64,000 nt of DNA from Priestia aryabhattai (GCF_023715685.1 NZ_JAMBOQ010000003.1:992001-1056000), one strand, 5' to 3'. Numbered from the stretch's first letter, positions 7,917-16,544 are shown. Numbers and translations are program-made. The notes: generated by a model from the letters alone, not told the origin.

Positions 7917-9338
7917 GTGGAAAATCTCAAATTGCCTAGTGAGTACTCAGCCCAAACGGAACAGGTAAAGGAAAAGGAATCAAAAAAGTTTTTGAAATTA
8001 GTCACCATTGTATCAACGTTTGGAGGGCTATTATTCGGATATGATACAGGGGTTATTAATGGCGCGCTTCCATTTATGGCTCGTCCTGACCAATTAAACT
8101 TAAATCCTTTTACTGAAGGTTTAGTAGCAAGTTCTTTAGTATTAGGTGCGGCTTTTGGCTCGATATTTGGTGGACGCTTATCTGATAATAAAGGACGTAG
8201 GAAAGTTATTTTGTATCTTGCGATATTATTTTTCTTTTCCGCAGTTGGTTGTGTTATAGCGCCAAATACAACTATAATGGTTGTTTTCCGTTTTCTGTTG
8301 GGACTTGCTGTTGGCGGTTCTTCTGTGGTCATCCCCTCCTATCTTGCTGAAATAGCACCAACAGACAGGCGCGGCATTTTGGTTACACAAAATGAATTGA
8401 TGATTGTTACTGGACAGTTCCTTGCTTATATATTTAATGCAGTTATTGGTAATGTTTTTGGAGATGCAGGACATGCATGGCGTTATATGTTAGTGATTGC
8501 GACATTGCCAGCTTTGGCGCTTTGGATTGGAGTACTCATTTTACCTGAAAGTCCTCGATGGTTAGCATCAAAAGGAAAAATGGCCGACGCATTGAAGATT
8601 CTACAAAAGATTCGTAGTGAGAGTATCGCTCAACAAGAATTAAAGGATATAAAAGCACATATTTCAGAAGAGCAAAAAATAGAAAAAATGAGTTTCAAAG
8701 ATTTAAGGATACCTTGGATTCGCCGGATTGTGGTTCTTGGTATTTTTATTGGCTCTATATCACAGCTAGTGGGTATCAACTCTATTATGTATTATGGAAC
8801 ACAAATTCTTGAAAATTCTGGTTTTGGTACAAAAACAGCATTAATTGCAAACGTAGCAAACGGATTAATTGCCGTTGTAGCAGTTATTGTTGGTATGTCA
8901 CTACTAAATAAAGTGAACAGAAGACCCATGTTGCTTACAGGTTTAATAGGTGTTACGGTCGCACTTATCACGATTGGCATTTCTGCTCTAATACTTACAG
9001 GATCTCCGGTGCTGCCATATGTAGTATTATCAATGACGGTAGTATACTTAGCATTTTTCCAAGGAGCTATTGGCCCAATGTCATGGCTCATACTTGCTGA
9101 AATCTTCCCTGTTCGTTTACGTGGTATTGGTATGGGATTGGCTGTATTATTTTTGTGGCTTTGCAACTTTTTAGTAGGATTGTTCTTCCCTCTTCTACTG
9201 GATGTAATCGGGCTGTCAGCAACATTTTTCCTATTCGCTGTGTTTGGTATTGTGGGAATAATATATGTAGCGAAATTCTTACCAGAGACTAGAGGACTGT
9301 CATTAGAGCAGATAGAGGCTAACTTTAAAAAAGGTTAA
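7917..9338 (+). CDS. MFS sugar porter, inositol-type (IolT-like)
   Basis: The protein has 473 residues, the same length as the B. subtilis major myo-inositol transporter, from a GTG start behind AAAGGGGGAA. It has about 12 membrane helices and the sugar-porter signatures GYDTGVINGAL (helix 1), GRLSDNKGRR (loop 2-3), PESPRWLASKG after helix 6 and PETRGLSLEQIE at the C-terminus. It is a proton-coupled sugar or cyclitol uptake system of the cytoplasmic membrane. Flanking dehydrogenase and isomerase genes and the upstream cre-like site suggest an inositol-like substrate under catabolite control. The family is sure; the substrate is inferred from similarity and context. Confidence 0.9.
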   Translation: MENLKLPSEYSAQTEQVKEKESKKFLKLVTIVSTFGGLLFGYDTGVINGALPFMARPDQLNLNPFTEGLVASSLVLGAAFGSIFGGRLSDNKGRRKVILYLAILFFFSAVGCVIAPNTTIMVVFRFLLGLAVGGSSVVIPSYLAEIAPTDRRGILVTQNELMIVTGQFLAYIFNAVIGNVFGDAGHAWRYMLVIATLPALALWIGVLILPESPRWLASKGKMADALKILQKIRSESIAQQELKDIKAHISEEQKIEKMSFKDLRIPWIRRIVVLGIFIGSISQLVGINSIMYYGTQILENSGFGTKTALIANVANGLIAVVAVIVGMSLLNKVNRRPMLLTGLIGVTVALITIGISALILTGSPVLPYVVLSMTVVYLAFFQGAIGPMSWLILAEIFPVRLRGIGMGLAVLFLWLCNFLVGLFFPLLLDVIGLSATFFLFAVFGIVGIIYVAKFLPETRGLSLEQIEANFKKG

Positions 9339-9396
9339 TTTACTAAAGAAATAGAGTTTTTATAGTTATAGTCCAGCTTCAAATAGTTATATATAT

Positions 9397-9441
9397 ACTC
9401 CACTTAACCCTGTGAAAACTTTACCTTACAGTGAGTGGAGT
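9397..9441 (+). terminator. stem-loop after the sugar porter
   Basis: ACTCCACT (9397-9404) pairs with AGTGGAGT (9434-9441). The loop is long (29 bases) and only TTGAC follows, so terminator activity is doubtful; it may be a weak or processed 3' end. Confidence 0.4.
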
Positions 9442-9489
9442 TTGACTTATATATAAGTAAAGAAATAACAGCCGAAGGGGTTGGAATAA

Positions 9490-10511
9490 GTGAAAAATTA
9501 TGTGCGTTGGGGAGTCTTAAGTACTGCGCAAATTGCGCAAGATGAATTACTGCCTGCTTATATGAAGGCTATGAATGCAGAAGTTACGGCTATTGCTAGT
9601 TCGAATATAAAGGTTAAGGAAATTGCTTCAAAATTTAGGATTCCAAAAATTTATGACTCCTATGATAAATTATTAGAAGACCCAGACATTGATGCTGTGT
9701 ATATTCCATTACCAAATGTACTTCATTCACATTGGGTAAAGAAAGCTGCAAAAAAGGGAAGCATGTACTGTGTGAAAAGCCAGCAGCATTAACCTTCAAA
9801 GAGGCTGAGGAAATGATTGGGATATGCAAGGAAAATGGCGTTATGTTTATGGAAACATTTATATAGCAGTTTCATCCTCAACATCAAAGAGTAAGAGAAA
9901 TTATGGATACCGGAGAAATTGGAGAGTTAAAAATAATAAATGTAAGTCTTTCATCCTATCTTGAAAATCAGGATGGAAATATTCGTATGAATGGTGAGTT
10001 AGGTGGGGGTAGCTTATATGATATGGGTTGCTACTGTATCCATTCCATTCAAACTCTATTAAGCTCGGATCCTAAGAGAGTTTTTGCTAACATGCAGAAA
10101 AATCATGATAGACAAATAGATATTTCTGTAACTGGATTGATGGAGCTTAACAATGGTATGACGGCCACATTTGAGGCTGCCATGGACTGTACGCGAATAG
10201 ATTATTACGAAATTATTGGAACAAAAGGTAGTATTCAAGTGCCAAGGGCCTTTGCACCACAATTATTCAAGGGTGAAGCTCTTATCTTGATATATAAACA
10301 GAATGGGCAATACAGAGAAGAAAAAGTCTTTGGGGATCAGTAAAAACTTCAAGTTGAATATTTCTCTCGTTGTATATTAGAAGGGAAAATAGCTAGCTGT
10401 TTTGCAGAAAACACGACCCATAACATGAAAGTTATTGATGCATGCTTTAAATCTGTTGAAAAGGGAGTTTTTGTAAATATTTCATCAGAGAATCTGAAGG
10501 TTTCTAATTAA
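9490..10511 (+). pseudogene. decayed Gfo/Idh/MocA oxidoreductase
   Basis: Translation starts well (GTG at 9490 behind GAAGGGG) with VRWGVLSTAQIAQDELLPAY, a Rossmann start. A one-base loss near 9757-9761 then breaks the frame just before the catalytic motif, which reappears in the next frame as CEKPAALTFKEAEEM. That second frame meets TAG at 9864-9866 (FIETFI-stop-QFHP) and TAA at 10341-10343. It still reads on to a natural end at 10509-10511 (CILEGKIASCFAENT onwards). Three independent lesions in about 340 codons make this a genuine pseudogene rather than a sequencing error. Intact relatives act on sugars or cyclitols. Confidence 0.9.
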
Positions 10512-10577
10512 ATAACGAAATGAAAGAAACAAAAATATTTTAAATTTTGATTTTCAAACTATTGAAGGAAAGAAATT

Positions 10578-10712
10578 ATGAAATTTTTTATTGATACTGC
10601 AAACTCTGAAGATATTAAGAAAGTATACAAAGTGGAAATTTTATCTGGCATGACAACCAAACCATCCTTAGTAGCGAAAGACGGCATAAAATTTGAAGAT
10701 CGAATTGAATAG
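10578..10712 (+). pseudogene. N-terminal fragment of a transaldolase (TalC/fructose-6-phosphate aldolase type)
   Basis: The ATG at 10578 behind GAAGGAAAG opens [17 protein letters not shown], then [14 protein letters not shown], and stops after 44 codons. MKFFIDTAN near the start and TTNPSLVAK (here TTKPSLVAK) are hallmark sequences of the small transaldolase family, whose intact members have about 215 residues. The catalytic lysine region lies beyond the stop and is absent, so the product cannot be active. Position between two other broken carbohydrate genes suggests a decaying operon. Confidence 0.8.
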
Positions 10713-10777
10713 TTACAAGGAATAAAACATGAATTTATTTGGGAATATCTATTTTATAGGAACTAGGGGTGTTATAG

Positions 10778-11125
10778 ATGAGTATAAAAATTTCAGGGGC
10801 GCCTTGTTGTTGGGGCGTTGATGATTCAAAAAACCCTTATCTGCCACCTTGGGAAAGGGTTTTGAATGAAGCATCACAAGCTGGTTATAAAGGGATTGAG
10901 TTGGGTCCTTATGGATATATACCAATGAACATTGAAAAAGTACAAGCAGAGCTCTCTAAAAATGATTTAACTATAGTAGCAGGAACGATTTTTGATGATT
11001 TAGTATCAAAGTCTAATTTAGAAAATTTACTACATCAGGTAGATGATATTTGTTCATTGATAACAAAGCTACCTTCAACTCCCAAAGAAAAAGGCAACTT
11101 TATTCTAAGGGCATTAGAGTGGTAA
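10778..11125 (+). pseudogene. truncated IolE-like TIM-barrel protein
   Basis: The ATG at 10778 opens KISGAPCCWGVDDSKNPYLPPWERV, the typical N-terminus of inosose dehydratase-like isomerases. It runs through GIELGPYGY and IVAGTIFDDLVS, then ends after 115 residues instead of about 300. The barrel's metal-binding glutamate, aspartate and histidine residues are missing. No continuation in another frame was found, so this is a deletion rather than a frameshift. It is the third degraded gene in a row on this strand, and together they look like the relic of a cyclitol catabolic operon. Confidence 0.8.
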
Positions 11126-11178
11126 CTTTTTAAAAGAATCTATAACTGGAGTTAAATAATAACATATATTTTTTCTTT

Positions 11179-11216
11179 ATAAAGACTATTTTTTGTAGTG
11201 ACGAGCATATGTTTAT
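11179..11216 (-). repeat. partial copy of dispersed repeat family 1
   Basis: ATAAAGACTATTTTT, then ACGAGCATATGT, matches the reverse complement of 22929-22968 with few differences. Only the outer end of the element is present. Confidence 0.55.
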
Positions 11217-11397
11217 AGAGATATCGTTTTTATTTTTTGAGAATGATGAAGCTATATAGAGGGGAAGTTGAGTAATTGATTAATACAACCATTAATTTAG
11301 CAAAAGTTGTTATGCGTACTACTATAAAGAGTAACTTAGTCTTTATGAATTATTATCTCAATTCAAGGAACATTTTGTTATCTAGATATAAGAAGAT

Positions 11398-11443
11398 ATA
11401 AAGACTATTTTCTAATGACAAGCATATGTATAAAAAGTTGCAT
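11398..11443 (-). repeat. internally deleted copy of dispersed repeat family 1
   Basis: It begins ATAAAGACTATTTT, continues AGCATATGTATAAAAAG and ends TTGCAT. Relative to the reverse complement of the full copy, the sequence between the two internal ATGTATAAAA motifs is gone. That is the product expected from recombination between short direct repeats. Confidence 0.55.
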
Positions 11444-11608
11444 ACTTCGGAGAAAGAATCCTTGGTGAAAGGCTGACACATAATAGGCGGTCTTTGTTGT
11501 AGTTATTCTTCATAATTTGTATTAAATATAAGCTAATTCTAGAAGCATATGTTTTACCTATCTAAAAGAAGGGAATAATAGAGTCAACTTGATAAAGGGA
11601 GTGATTTT

Positions 11609-11788
11609 ATGCAAGCCGATATGACAGTCGAAGAAGTCAAAGCCCAAATCCAGTACTTAGGAACAAATGGACAATCTCTAAAAAAGAAAAAAGTAAAACA
11701 AACGCATCCAAAACTAATGAAAAATGCACTTTATTTTTTCCCTAGCTGGGATCATGCTATGATAGAAAGTGGTGTAAATAGCGTATAA
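11609..11788 (+). CDS. small hypothetical protein (59 aa)
   Basis: The ATG at 11609 follows AAAGGGAGTGA (11594-11604). The 59-residue product is basic in the middle (SLKKKKVKQTHPK) and ends FPSWDHAMIESGVNSV, with no membrane segment or signal peptide. A near-perfect terminator follows within 8 bases of the stop, which together with the good ribosome binding site argues for a real monocistronic gene. I do not recognise the family; no function is proposed. Confidence 0.65.
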   Translation: MQADMTVEEVKAQIQYLGTNGQSLKKKKVKQTHPKLMKNALYFFPSWDHAMIESGVNSV

Positions 11789-11795
11789 TAAGCAG

Positions 11796-11826
11796 AAACT
11801 CAGTCTTTTTTGACTGAGTTTTTTTA
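11796..11826 (+). terminator. rho-independent terminator
   Basis: AAACTCAGTC (11796-11805) pairs with GACTGAGTTT (11812-11821) across a 6-T loop and is followed by TTTTTA. It serves the 59-residue protein gene. Confidence 0.9.
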
Positions 11827-11947
11827 TTAAATAAGGAAAGCTTTTATGGTCTACACCTATATATTACCAAACTGTCTTGAGTTAAAATGTGGATATATTT
11901 ACACTATAATAATTGGAACATAAGCTATCCTAAAAAGGAGTGTCTCC

Positions 11948-12031
11948 ATTGAACAAAAAATAGCATGGTTCTTAAAAGATAGTGAAAATCAAGTGAAGTT
12001 CATTCATGAACTATTTGGAGTTGCTGCTTAA
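11948..12031 (+). other. short frame with a good ribosome binding site but ATT in place of a start codon
   Basis: AAAAAGGAG (11932-11940) lies 7 bases before ATT, which opens EQKIAWFLKDSENQVKFIHE and stops after 27 codons. No ATG, GTG or TTG lies in frame at that position. It could be a gene relic whose start has mutated, or a peptide using the rare ATT start. The composition is protein-like but the family is unknown. Confidence 0.25.
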
Positions 12032-12147
12032 GAGCAGATTCAGTTGGGAATTTAATTGCTTCTTTCAAATGGATGTAAACTTTGCACCAGAACCATTATT
12101 TTTAAAGGCTAGTATGATGATAATTATAGGAAACTATATTAATGCCT

Positions 12148-12180
12148 AAAAACCCTTCACTTTAACAATGAAGGGTTTTT
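12148..12180 (-). terminator. terminator for the PAS-like gene (bidirectional)
   Basis: AAAAACCCTTCA (12148-12159) and TGAAGGGTTTTT (12169-12180) form a perfect 12-bp stem with a 9-base loop. On the minus strand the stem is followed by a T-rich tract after the gene ending at 12206; it would also work in the other direction. Confidence 0.85.
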
Positions 12181-12205
12181 AGTTTATAGCTAACTAGAAC
12201 GGTAA

Positions 12206-12643
12206 TTATTTGTCAAACGTAGACTCTAATTTTTGAACTAACTGATGTATGGATTTAAGTAACAAATCATTAGACTTTACTGATAATTGTTTTGTTTTTA
12301 AAATCTGTTGCTCAGCTTTGAGTTGTCTTTCTAATGCCATAACTTCAGAATTTGTTTCTGTACAAACAAGGTGACCTACGTTATCTTGCCAGTTAATTGT
12401 GCATGCAAATAAACCAAAAAAACCATGGTGAATGTTGAGTTTTAGACTCACTCTTATAGGAGGGAAAGAAGACTGATTGAGTAATTGTTTAGCTATAAGT
12501 TGATCATCTATATGAACAAGCTCTAAAAAATGGTCCACAGGCGTAAAAAGATTTGTTACTTGCTTAGAATAACTAAGGATGTCTCCACGAGAATTCAGTT
12601 TGAAATATGGAACGGGCATCCATTCAATTGCATTTGTTTTCAT
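12206..12643 (-). CDS. PAS-like sensory protein with C-terminal coiled coil
   Basis: The protein has 145 residues, with ATG start behind GGAGAG. Residues about 8-105 read like a PAS fold (WMPVPYFKLNSRGDILSYS, then LELVHIDDQ and a beta-rich C-terminal half). Residues about 108-142 form a heptad-like coiled coil (ALERQLKAEQQILKTKQ). There is no catalytic, DNA-binding or membrane domain. It may be a stand-alone sensor or adaptor that acts by partner binding. It is monocistronic, with its own terminator. The PAS call rests on pattern only and is moderately supported. Confidence 0.6.
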   Translation of the reverse strand: MKTNAIEWMPVPYFKLNSRGDILSYSKQVTNLFTPVDHFLELVHIDDQLIAKQLLNQSSFPPIRVSLKLNIHHGFFGLFACTINWQDNVGHLVCTETNSEVMALERQLKAEQQILKTKQLSVKSNDLLLKSIHQLVQKLESTFDK

Positions 12644-12834
12644 TTTTATTCTCTCCTAAAACGCGACTTCTATTGCAGGTGTTGTTTATTACCTAATTAT
12701 TTCAATAAAGAACTTTTTGTTACAATTTGCATAAAAACACCAGAAAAAAAGTGAATATGGTACGATTAAACTATTAAATTCAGTAGCAATCTTATCTTTA
12801 GCAATCTTCTTTTAATCAGATCGGAGGACCTTAC

Positions 12835-13053
12835 CTGACGATCATTGAAATTAAAGAGATGATACTTACCTTATTAAACTATCAAGATAGTGAAATTAAT
12901 CATGTAATTGAGAATAGATTTGAACTAAGTTATTCGAAATCATTCCAACATGTTCGGATATGTGACATGGAGAACCAAACTGTTAGTTGTTATGGGGAAG
13001 TGGAGGAAGCTTCTTTAGCTTTATATAACCTGTTACACATGAACCATTCATAA
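12835..13053 (+). CDS. small hypothetical protein, probable CTG start
   Basis: A strong CGGAGG (12822-12827) lies 7 bases before CTG at 12835, which opens TIIEIKEMILTLLNYQDSEI in the same frame as the only internal ATG (12859). That ATG is 31 bases from the binding site, too far to use it. With the CTG start the product has 72 residues, mixed alpha/beta, soluble, ending in SLALYNLLHMNHS. I do not recognise the family. It is divergent from the PAS-like gene. The coding call is reasonable; the start is inferred from spacing. Confidence 0.5.
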   Translation: MTIIEIKEMILTLLNYQDSEINHVIENRFELSYSKSFQHVRICDMENQTVSCYGEVEEASLALYNLLHMNHS

Positions 13054-13993
13054 TCCATTGTGAATAGCTTTTGAAATATTACGTTTCATGGACCTTTTTA
13101 TCATAAATAGCGTAACAGTCCAAGGCTTCTTGGAACAATCAGATATTTTTTTATTTCATATTTAAGAGTGTTTATCTGACACTGCTCAAATTCGTCTACT
13201 AGGCAGGGGAATTTTCTTTTTAACAAAAACAGCTTGTTTTAATCATTCATAGAAACAGACTCCTACATGTTTTATTTTGCTAGATAACGTAATCCATTCA
13301 ATAAAGACAGTGTTCCCTATATTCTCTAGAAAAGAGAATATAGTCGCTGGTAGATTTATGTATATACAGTTCTATTACTCAAAAAAGGTAGCCAACATTA
13401 TAGTGAGGCTGCCTTCTTGAATGAAACATCTATAACGAGACTAGAGAGAAATTAAATTTACCATGCTTAGAGTTCCCACCATGTATGTAGATCTTTCGTT
13501 GATGGAGTTTGTAATTAGTGATTTCTTTTTAAATTGAATCCTCTTATAACCTTATCTACATATAAGAAGGATTACTCCCTACTGTCTTTCTATGAGATCT
13601 TTTAATTGCTCACTCCACTCTATCCTACCTATTACGTTACCCTCTTCATTAAAAAGTAAACATAAGATGTAGCAAGATGTTATTTCAAAGGGTATTTCCA
13701 ACAATGATGAAAACATCCTTTGTTAGATTTCTTTATTATGTTATATTTTCATCTTCTAACTGAATTGAACTTTCATTAAGACATTAATTAAATAAATAAG
13801 GTACGAATGTAGTTCGAATCGGTCTCCATCAATAGAAAGCATCTTTTGGAGTACGTTGAAACAATACCTAAAAGTATACCTTTTACTAATAAGATGAACT
13901 ACTTATAGATTTAGTAGAAAGAGTGGTTTTTTCAACATAGTTATAATAAGGATAAATTAAATCTATTAAGTAACCTAAAGGTGGGGAGTCCAT
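13054..13993. other. 940-base gene-poor stretch with hairpins
   Basis: No convincing gene is seen. An 11-bp perfect hairpin lies at 13317-13343 (CTATATTCTCT with AGAGAATATAG) without a T-run. A terminator-like stem (AAGGTAGCC with GGCTGCCTT, one wobble) lies at 13385-13416, although no gene precedes it; it could end a small RNA. On the minus strand a 45-codon frame (13579-13716, containing NEEGNVIGRIEWSEQLKDL) looks protein-like but has no usable ribosome binding site, so it may be a gene fragment. Confidence 0.35.
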
Positions 13994-14143
13994 ATGAAAA
14001 ACAGGGATAAAAGACGAAAAAAGAAACGTGATTTTTTAAAGGATTACTTAAAAAATAAGTTAGGAAATTGGAAACCTAGACTTGGCAAAGAGCCTACCTC
14101 TAACTCTAAGACGGTGACTCAAGAAAATAGAAACCTTGATTAG
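13994..14143 (+). CDS. small basic hypothetical protein (49 aa)
   Basis: The ATG at 13994 follows AAAGGTGGGGAG (13978-13989), a strong binding site at good spacing. The 49-residue product opens with a very basic run (MKNRDKRRKKKRDFLKDY) and has no hydrophobic segment. That fits a nucleic-acid-binding or structural small protein, but no family is recognised. The translation signal is the main support. Confidence 0.5.
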   Translation: MKNRDKRRKKKRDFLKDYLKNKLGNWKPRLGKEPTSNSKTVTQENRNLD

Positions 14144-14358
14144 ATAATATTTGGGTGTACCTTTTGGGACTATCAATATTGGACAACCTCAATTATAAAT
14201 TAACTATACACAGTTAAGCGAGTTATAGTGCAAAAGCGTTGAAATGTTGTTACTGAGAAGCTACTAGAAAAAATATCCTTTATTTCGTGGGTAAATGTCT
14301 ATTCGTTGCAATTCTGAGCGTTTCTCATAATACTATTTTTAGTGAAGGAGTTGAGGGA

Positions 14359-14487
14359 TTGAAAAAAATCATATACTGGATTATTTTTATTTTTTTGATT
14401 GTAGCCTATGTGACTGACGTAGAAAACATTGACTTAAAGGATTTATTCTCTTCAACGCAAGAAAGTACCACATCCTATGATAGATAA
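14359..14487 (+). CDS. small single-span membrane protein (42 aa)
   Basis: The TTG at 14359 lies behind GAAGGAGTTGAGGG (14344-14357); a longer frame opening at 14287 has no binding site. The product starts KKIIYWIIFIFLIVAYV, one membrane helix with a lysine-rich cytosolic cap, then an acidic and polar tail (DVENIDLKDLF, then SSTQESTTSYDR) that should lie outside the cell. Such proteins are frequent and mostly uncharacterised in Bacillaceae. Function unknown. Confidence 0.5.
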   Translation: MKKIIYWIIFIFLIVAYVTDVENIDLKDLFSSTQESTTSYDR

Positions 14488-14582
14488 AATGGTTTATCTT
14501 CCGACTGATAAATATCCTAAAAGTATTTGTGATAAATAAAGGAACTCGCCAAAGTAGTAGAAGATTTAAGCCTGTTTTTTCT

Positions 14583-14616
14583 AAATAAATGTTTCATAGC
14601 TGGGAAACATTTATTT
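14583..14616. terminator. 13-bp perfect stem-loop
   Basis: AAATAAATGTTTC (14583-14595) pairs fully with GAAACATTTATTT (14604-14616). The A+T-rich stem has an 8-base loop and a T-rich right arm. It could terminate the small membrane-protein transcript about 100 bases upstream. Confidence 0.5.
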
Positions 14617-14692
14617 GAATGGTTTATATCTTAATTGAGCAAACTATTAAAGACGCCGTGAAAGGGTCATTTACGACTACGATTCAACGAAA

Positions 14693-14742
14693 AGAAGAAG
14701 ACCATCTCTTTCAACTGGGAAGAGGTGGTCTTCTTCTGTTTT
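14693..14742 (+). terminator. strong 18-bp terminator
   Basis: AGAAGAAGACCATCTCTT (14693-14710) pairs with AAGAGGTGGTCTTCTTCT (14720-14737) with one wobble and is followed by GTTTTTA. The purine-rich left arm also makes it a likely minus-strand terminator. No obvious gene precedes it, so it may end a small RNA or a lost gene. Confidence 0.75.
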
Positions 14743-14812
14743 TAGGTTGTATAGGATATTCATTCTTAGTTACCATAATTCATGTTCTCGGTACCAATTT
14801 AAAATCCATAGT

Positions 14813-14857
14813 AAAACAAGCAGATCCTTAATAATTGAAGACTGCTTGTTTTAGTTT
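14813..14857 (-). terminator. terminator between convergent transcripts
   Basis: AAAACAAGCAG (14813-14823) pairs with CTGCTTGTTTT (14842-14852) across an 18-base loop. It lies just past the end of the minus-strand membrane protein gene at 14872 and can work in both directions. Confidence 0.7.
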
Positions 14858-14871
14858 ACATAAAGCTTATT

Positions 14872-15066
14872 TCATCGTGTACTTTTTTTAAAAAGATACA
14901 CACTGTAAATCAGTAGCAATACCAATAAAAATAAAGCTATCCAATAAATGATCATTAGTCTGTTTGGAAAATAAGTAATAGCTTCGTATAAAAGAAAAGC
15001 AGTTATTAGAAAAAAACTAATAAAGCGACCTACATAACGTATTAAAAAACGAATGAACTCTGTCAC
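14872..15066 (-). CDS. small two-span membrane protein (64 aa)
   Basis: A GTG start lies behind AAGGAGGAAGCC, one of the best ribosome binding sites in the area. The product has two hydrophobic segments (FISFFLITAFLLYEAITYF and LMIIYWIALFLLVLLLIYSVYLF), positively charged ends (RFLIRYVGR, FKKSTR), and no other domain. It is probably a small integral membrane protein of unknown role. The gene is monocistronic and followed by a terminator. Confidence 0.65.
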   Translation of the reverse strand: MTEFIRFLIRYVGRFISFFLITAFLLYEAITYFPNRLMIIYWIALFLLVLLLIYSVYLFKKSTR

Positions 15067-15721
15067 TTGGCTTCCTCCTTAAAATAACACTCTCTCTATT
15101 TTACCAAAAAATGTTACAAATAATGGCGTATAATATGGTTTTAGATTTACGTAATTACAATTATGTTTAGTTTCACTTTCCACTATATTGTTAAGTAAAA
15201 CCAAACATACTTTCTTGCAAATAGTTTTAAATATTACATACCTTGTAGAAAAACGGCGTATTTGTCGTCATATAGAGTATATAATAAAACCTTAATAATA
15301 CATAAAATAATTTAGTATTTACCTAGCGAATTTTAAAACGTAAGTAAAAGAAGAGAGTTGCTTTTTCTAAGTAAAGTCGATTAAAATGTTTATTTTCAAA
15401 GTTAGATGTATATGAATCTACAACTCTGGCCAGACTAATAACGTATTCCCCCTATTCCAATAAATTTGAAAATCCTTTGCCTCATGGGCAAAGGATTCTT
15501 TTTGTTTCTATATTATAAAAATGGGCAACTTCACTATTAAGAAAGTACTCCACGTTTAAAATACTCTCAATGCAACACTTATGTAGACCTTATAGATTAC
15601 CCTAATTCAATAAAATGTATTTTGTTAGATAATAAGAATCATATTATTTTCACAAAAAGACCAAATATGGAAGAAAATAAAATATAATATAGTTATGAAA
15701 AATGAATAAGAGGGAGTAAAA
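15067..15721. other. 650-base stretch without a recognisable gene
   Basis: The stretch is A+T-rich. It holds the promoter region of the minus-strand membrane protein gene and an isolated terminator at 15471-15507 without an obvious upstream gene, so a small RNA ending there is possible. Nothing else could be supported. Confidence 0.3.
15471..15507 (+). terminator. rho-independent terminator without an obvious gene
   Basis: AATCCTTTGCC (15471-15481) pairs perfectly with GGCAAAGGATT (15487-15497), with a 5-base loop, then CTTTTTGTTT. It is a textbook terminator, but the preceding 400 bases hold no plus-strand gene. Confidence 0.85.
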
Positions 15722-16453
15722 ATGATGAATAAAAAGAGAATATTTATTGCTTTGTTGGTCTTTCTTGTATTTGGAACCACTATACAAGCACAAGCTGATG
15801 TAAGTGTACGTGGGTACTACAGAAAAGATGGTACTTATGTTAGACCTCATATGAGAAGTGATCCAGATGGCAACTTTAACAATAACTGGTCCACTAAGGG
15901 AAATATTAATCCTTATACCGGAGAAGAAGGAACAAAGACTTCACCAAGTGATAGTGGTTCTTACGATTCTTCTTATGACTCATCAGATAACGATTATAAC
16001 GATTTAGATGATTCCTATTCTGATGACACTTATTATAACGAAGATACAGATTACACCGGTGATAGTTCTTCAGGTCAAGAATATGGAGAGAATGGTTATA
16101 TATACGACACAGACTCCGTAGATAATGAAGATGCGATGGTTGCAATGGATACGGTCTATAAATACTTTGATAAATTAAATGAAAAAGAGTACAAAGATGC
16201 CTATAACTTATGGAGCTCTAAATGGAAAAAGAAACATTCTTATAAAAAATTTAAAAAGGGATACAAGGGTGTTACACACGAAATAACTACAATCTCTATT
16301 GATTCAAGCGATGACGATAAAGTGATTGTTGAGGGAGACGTAGCAACAAAGGAAAAAGGTGAGCAGCATAGCTACTCTTTTATTTACAAAGTAAAGGTTA
16401 TTGAAAATGGCAAAGGAAAAATAACAAAAGGAACATTGGTAAAGTCATATTAA
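15722..16453 (+). CDS. secreted protein with YRKDGTYVRPH motif and NTF2-like C-terminus
   Basis: The protein has 243 residues, with ATG behind AGAGGGAG. Residues 1-25 are a signal peptide (KKR then a hydrophobic core, ending IQAQA-D). Residues about 28-70 carry VRGYYRKDGTYVRPHMRS and GNFNNNWSTKGNINPYTG, a short motif found at the N- or C-terminus of many exported bacterial proteins. Residues about 75-130 are an acidic, Ser/Tyr/Asp-rich low-complexity linker. Residues about 138-243 (YKYFDKLNEKEYKDAYNLW and onward) resemble an NTF2-like or DUF4878-type cystatin-like domain. It is expected outside the membrane. Monocistronic with its own terminator. Function unknown. Confidence 0.75.
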   Translation: MMNKKRIFIALLVFLVFGTTIQAQADVSVRGYYRKDGTYVRPHMRSDPDGNFNNNWSTKGNINPYTGEEGTKTSPSDSGSYDSSYDSSDNDYNDLDDSYSDDTYYNEDTDYTGDSSSGQEYGENGYIYDTDSVDNEDAMVAMDTVYKYFDKLNEKEYKDAYNLWSSKWKKKHSYKKFKKGYKGVTHEITTISIDSSDDDKVIVEGDVATKEKGEQHSYSFIYKVKVIENGKGKITKGTLVKSY

Positions 16454-16544
16454 TATAAGTTAGACGATATGGTTTACAACGCGTTTATTTAGCTTAATCT
16501 AAGTTCAAAAATAATTATATTAATTAGCCTTAAAGGCTATAGAA

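Larger units (their letters stand above)
11126..11608. other. gene-free stretch with two partial copies of a dispersed repeat
   Basis: No gene is seen. Two short partial copies of the repeat family found complete at 22851 and 56408 lie at 11179-11216 and 11398-11443 (both share ATAAAGACTATTTT and GCATATG). The rest is A+T-rich without clear promoter or hairpin signals. Confidence 0.45.

Noticed and set aside
11609..11788. Toxin-antitoxin call for the 59-residue protein
   Set aside because: The gene is monocistronic with a terminator on its heels and has no partner gene.
14619..14831. 70-codon open frame
   Set aside because: It runs straight through a strong terminator stem (14693-14737) and has no ribosome binding site; the frame is a by-product of the inverted repeat.
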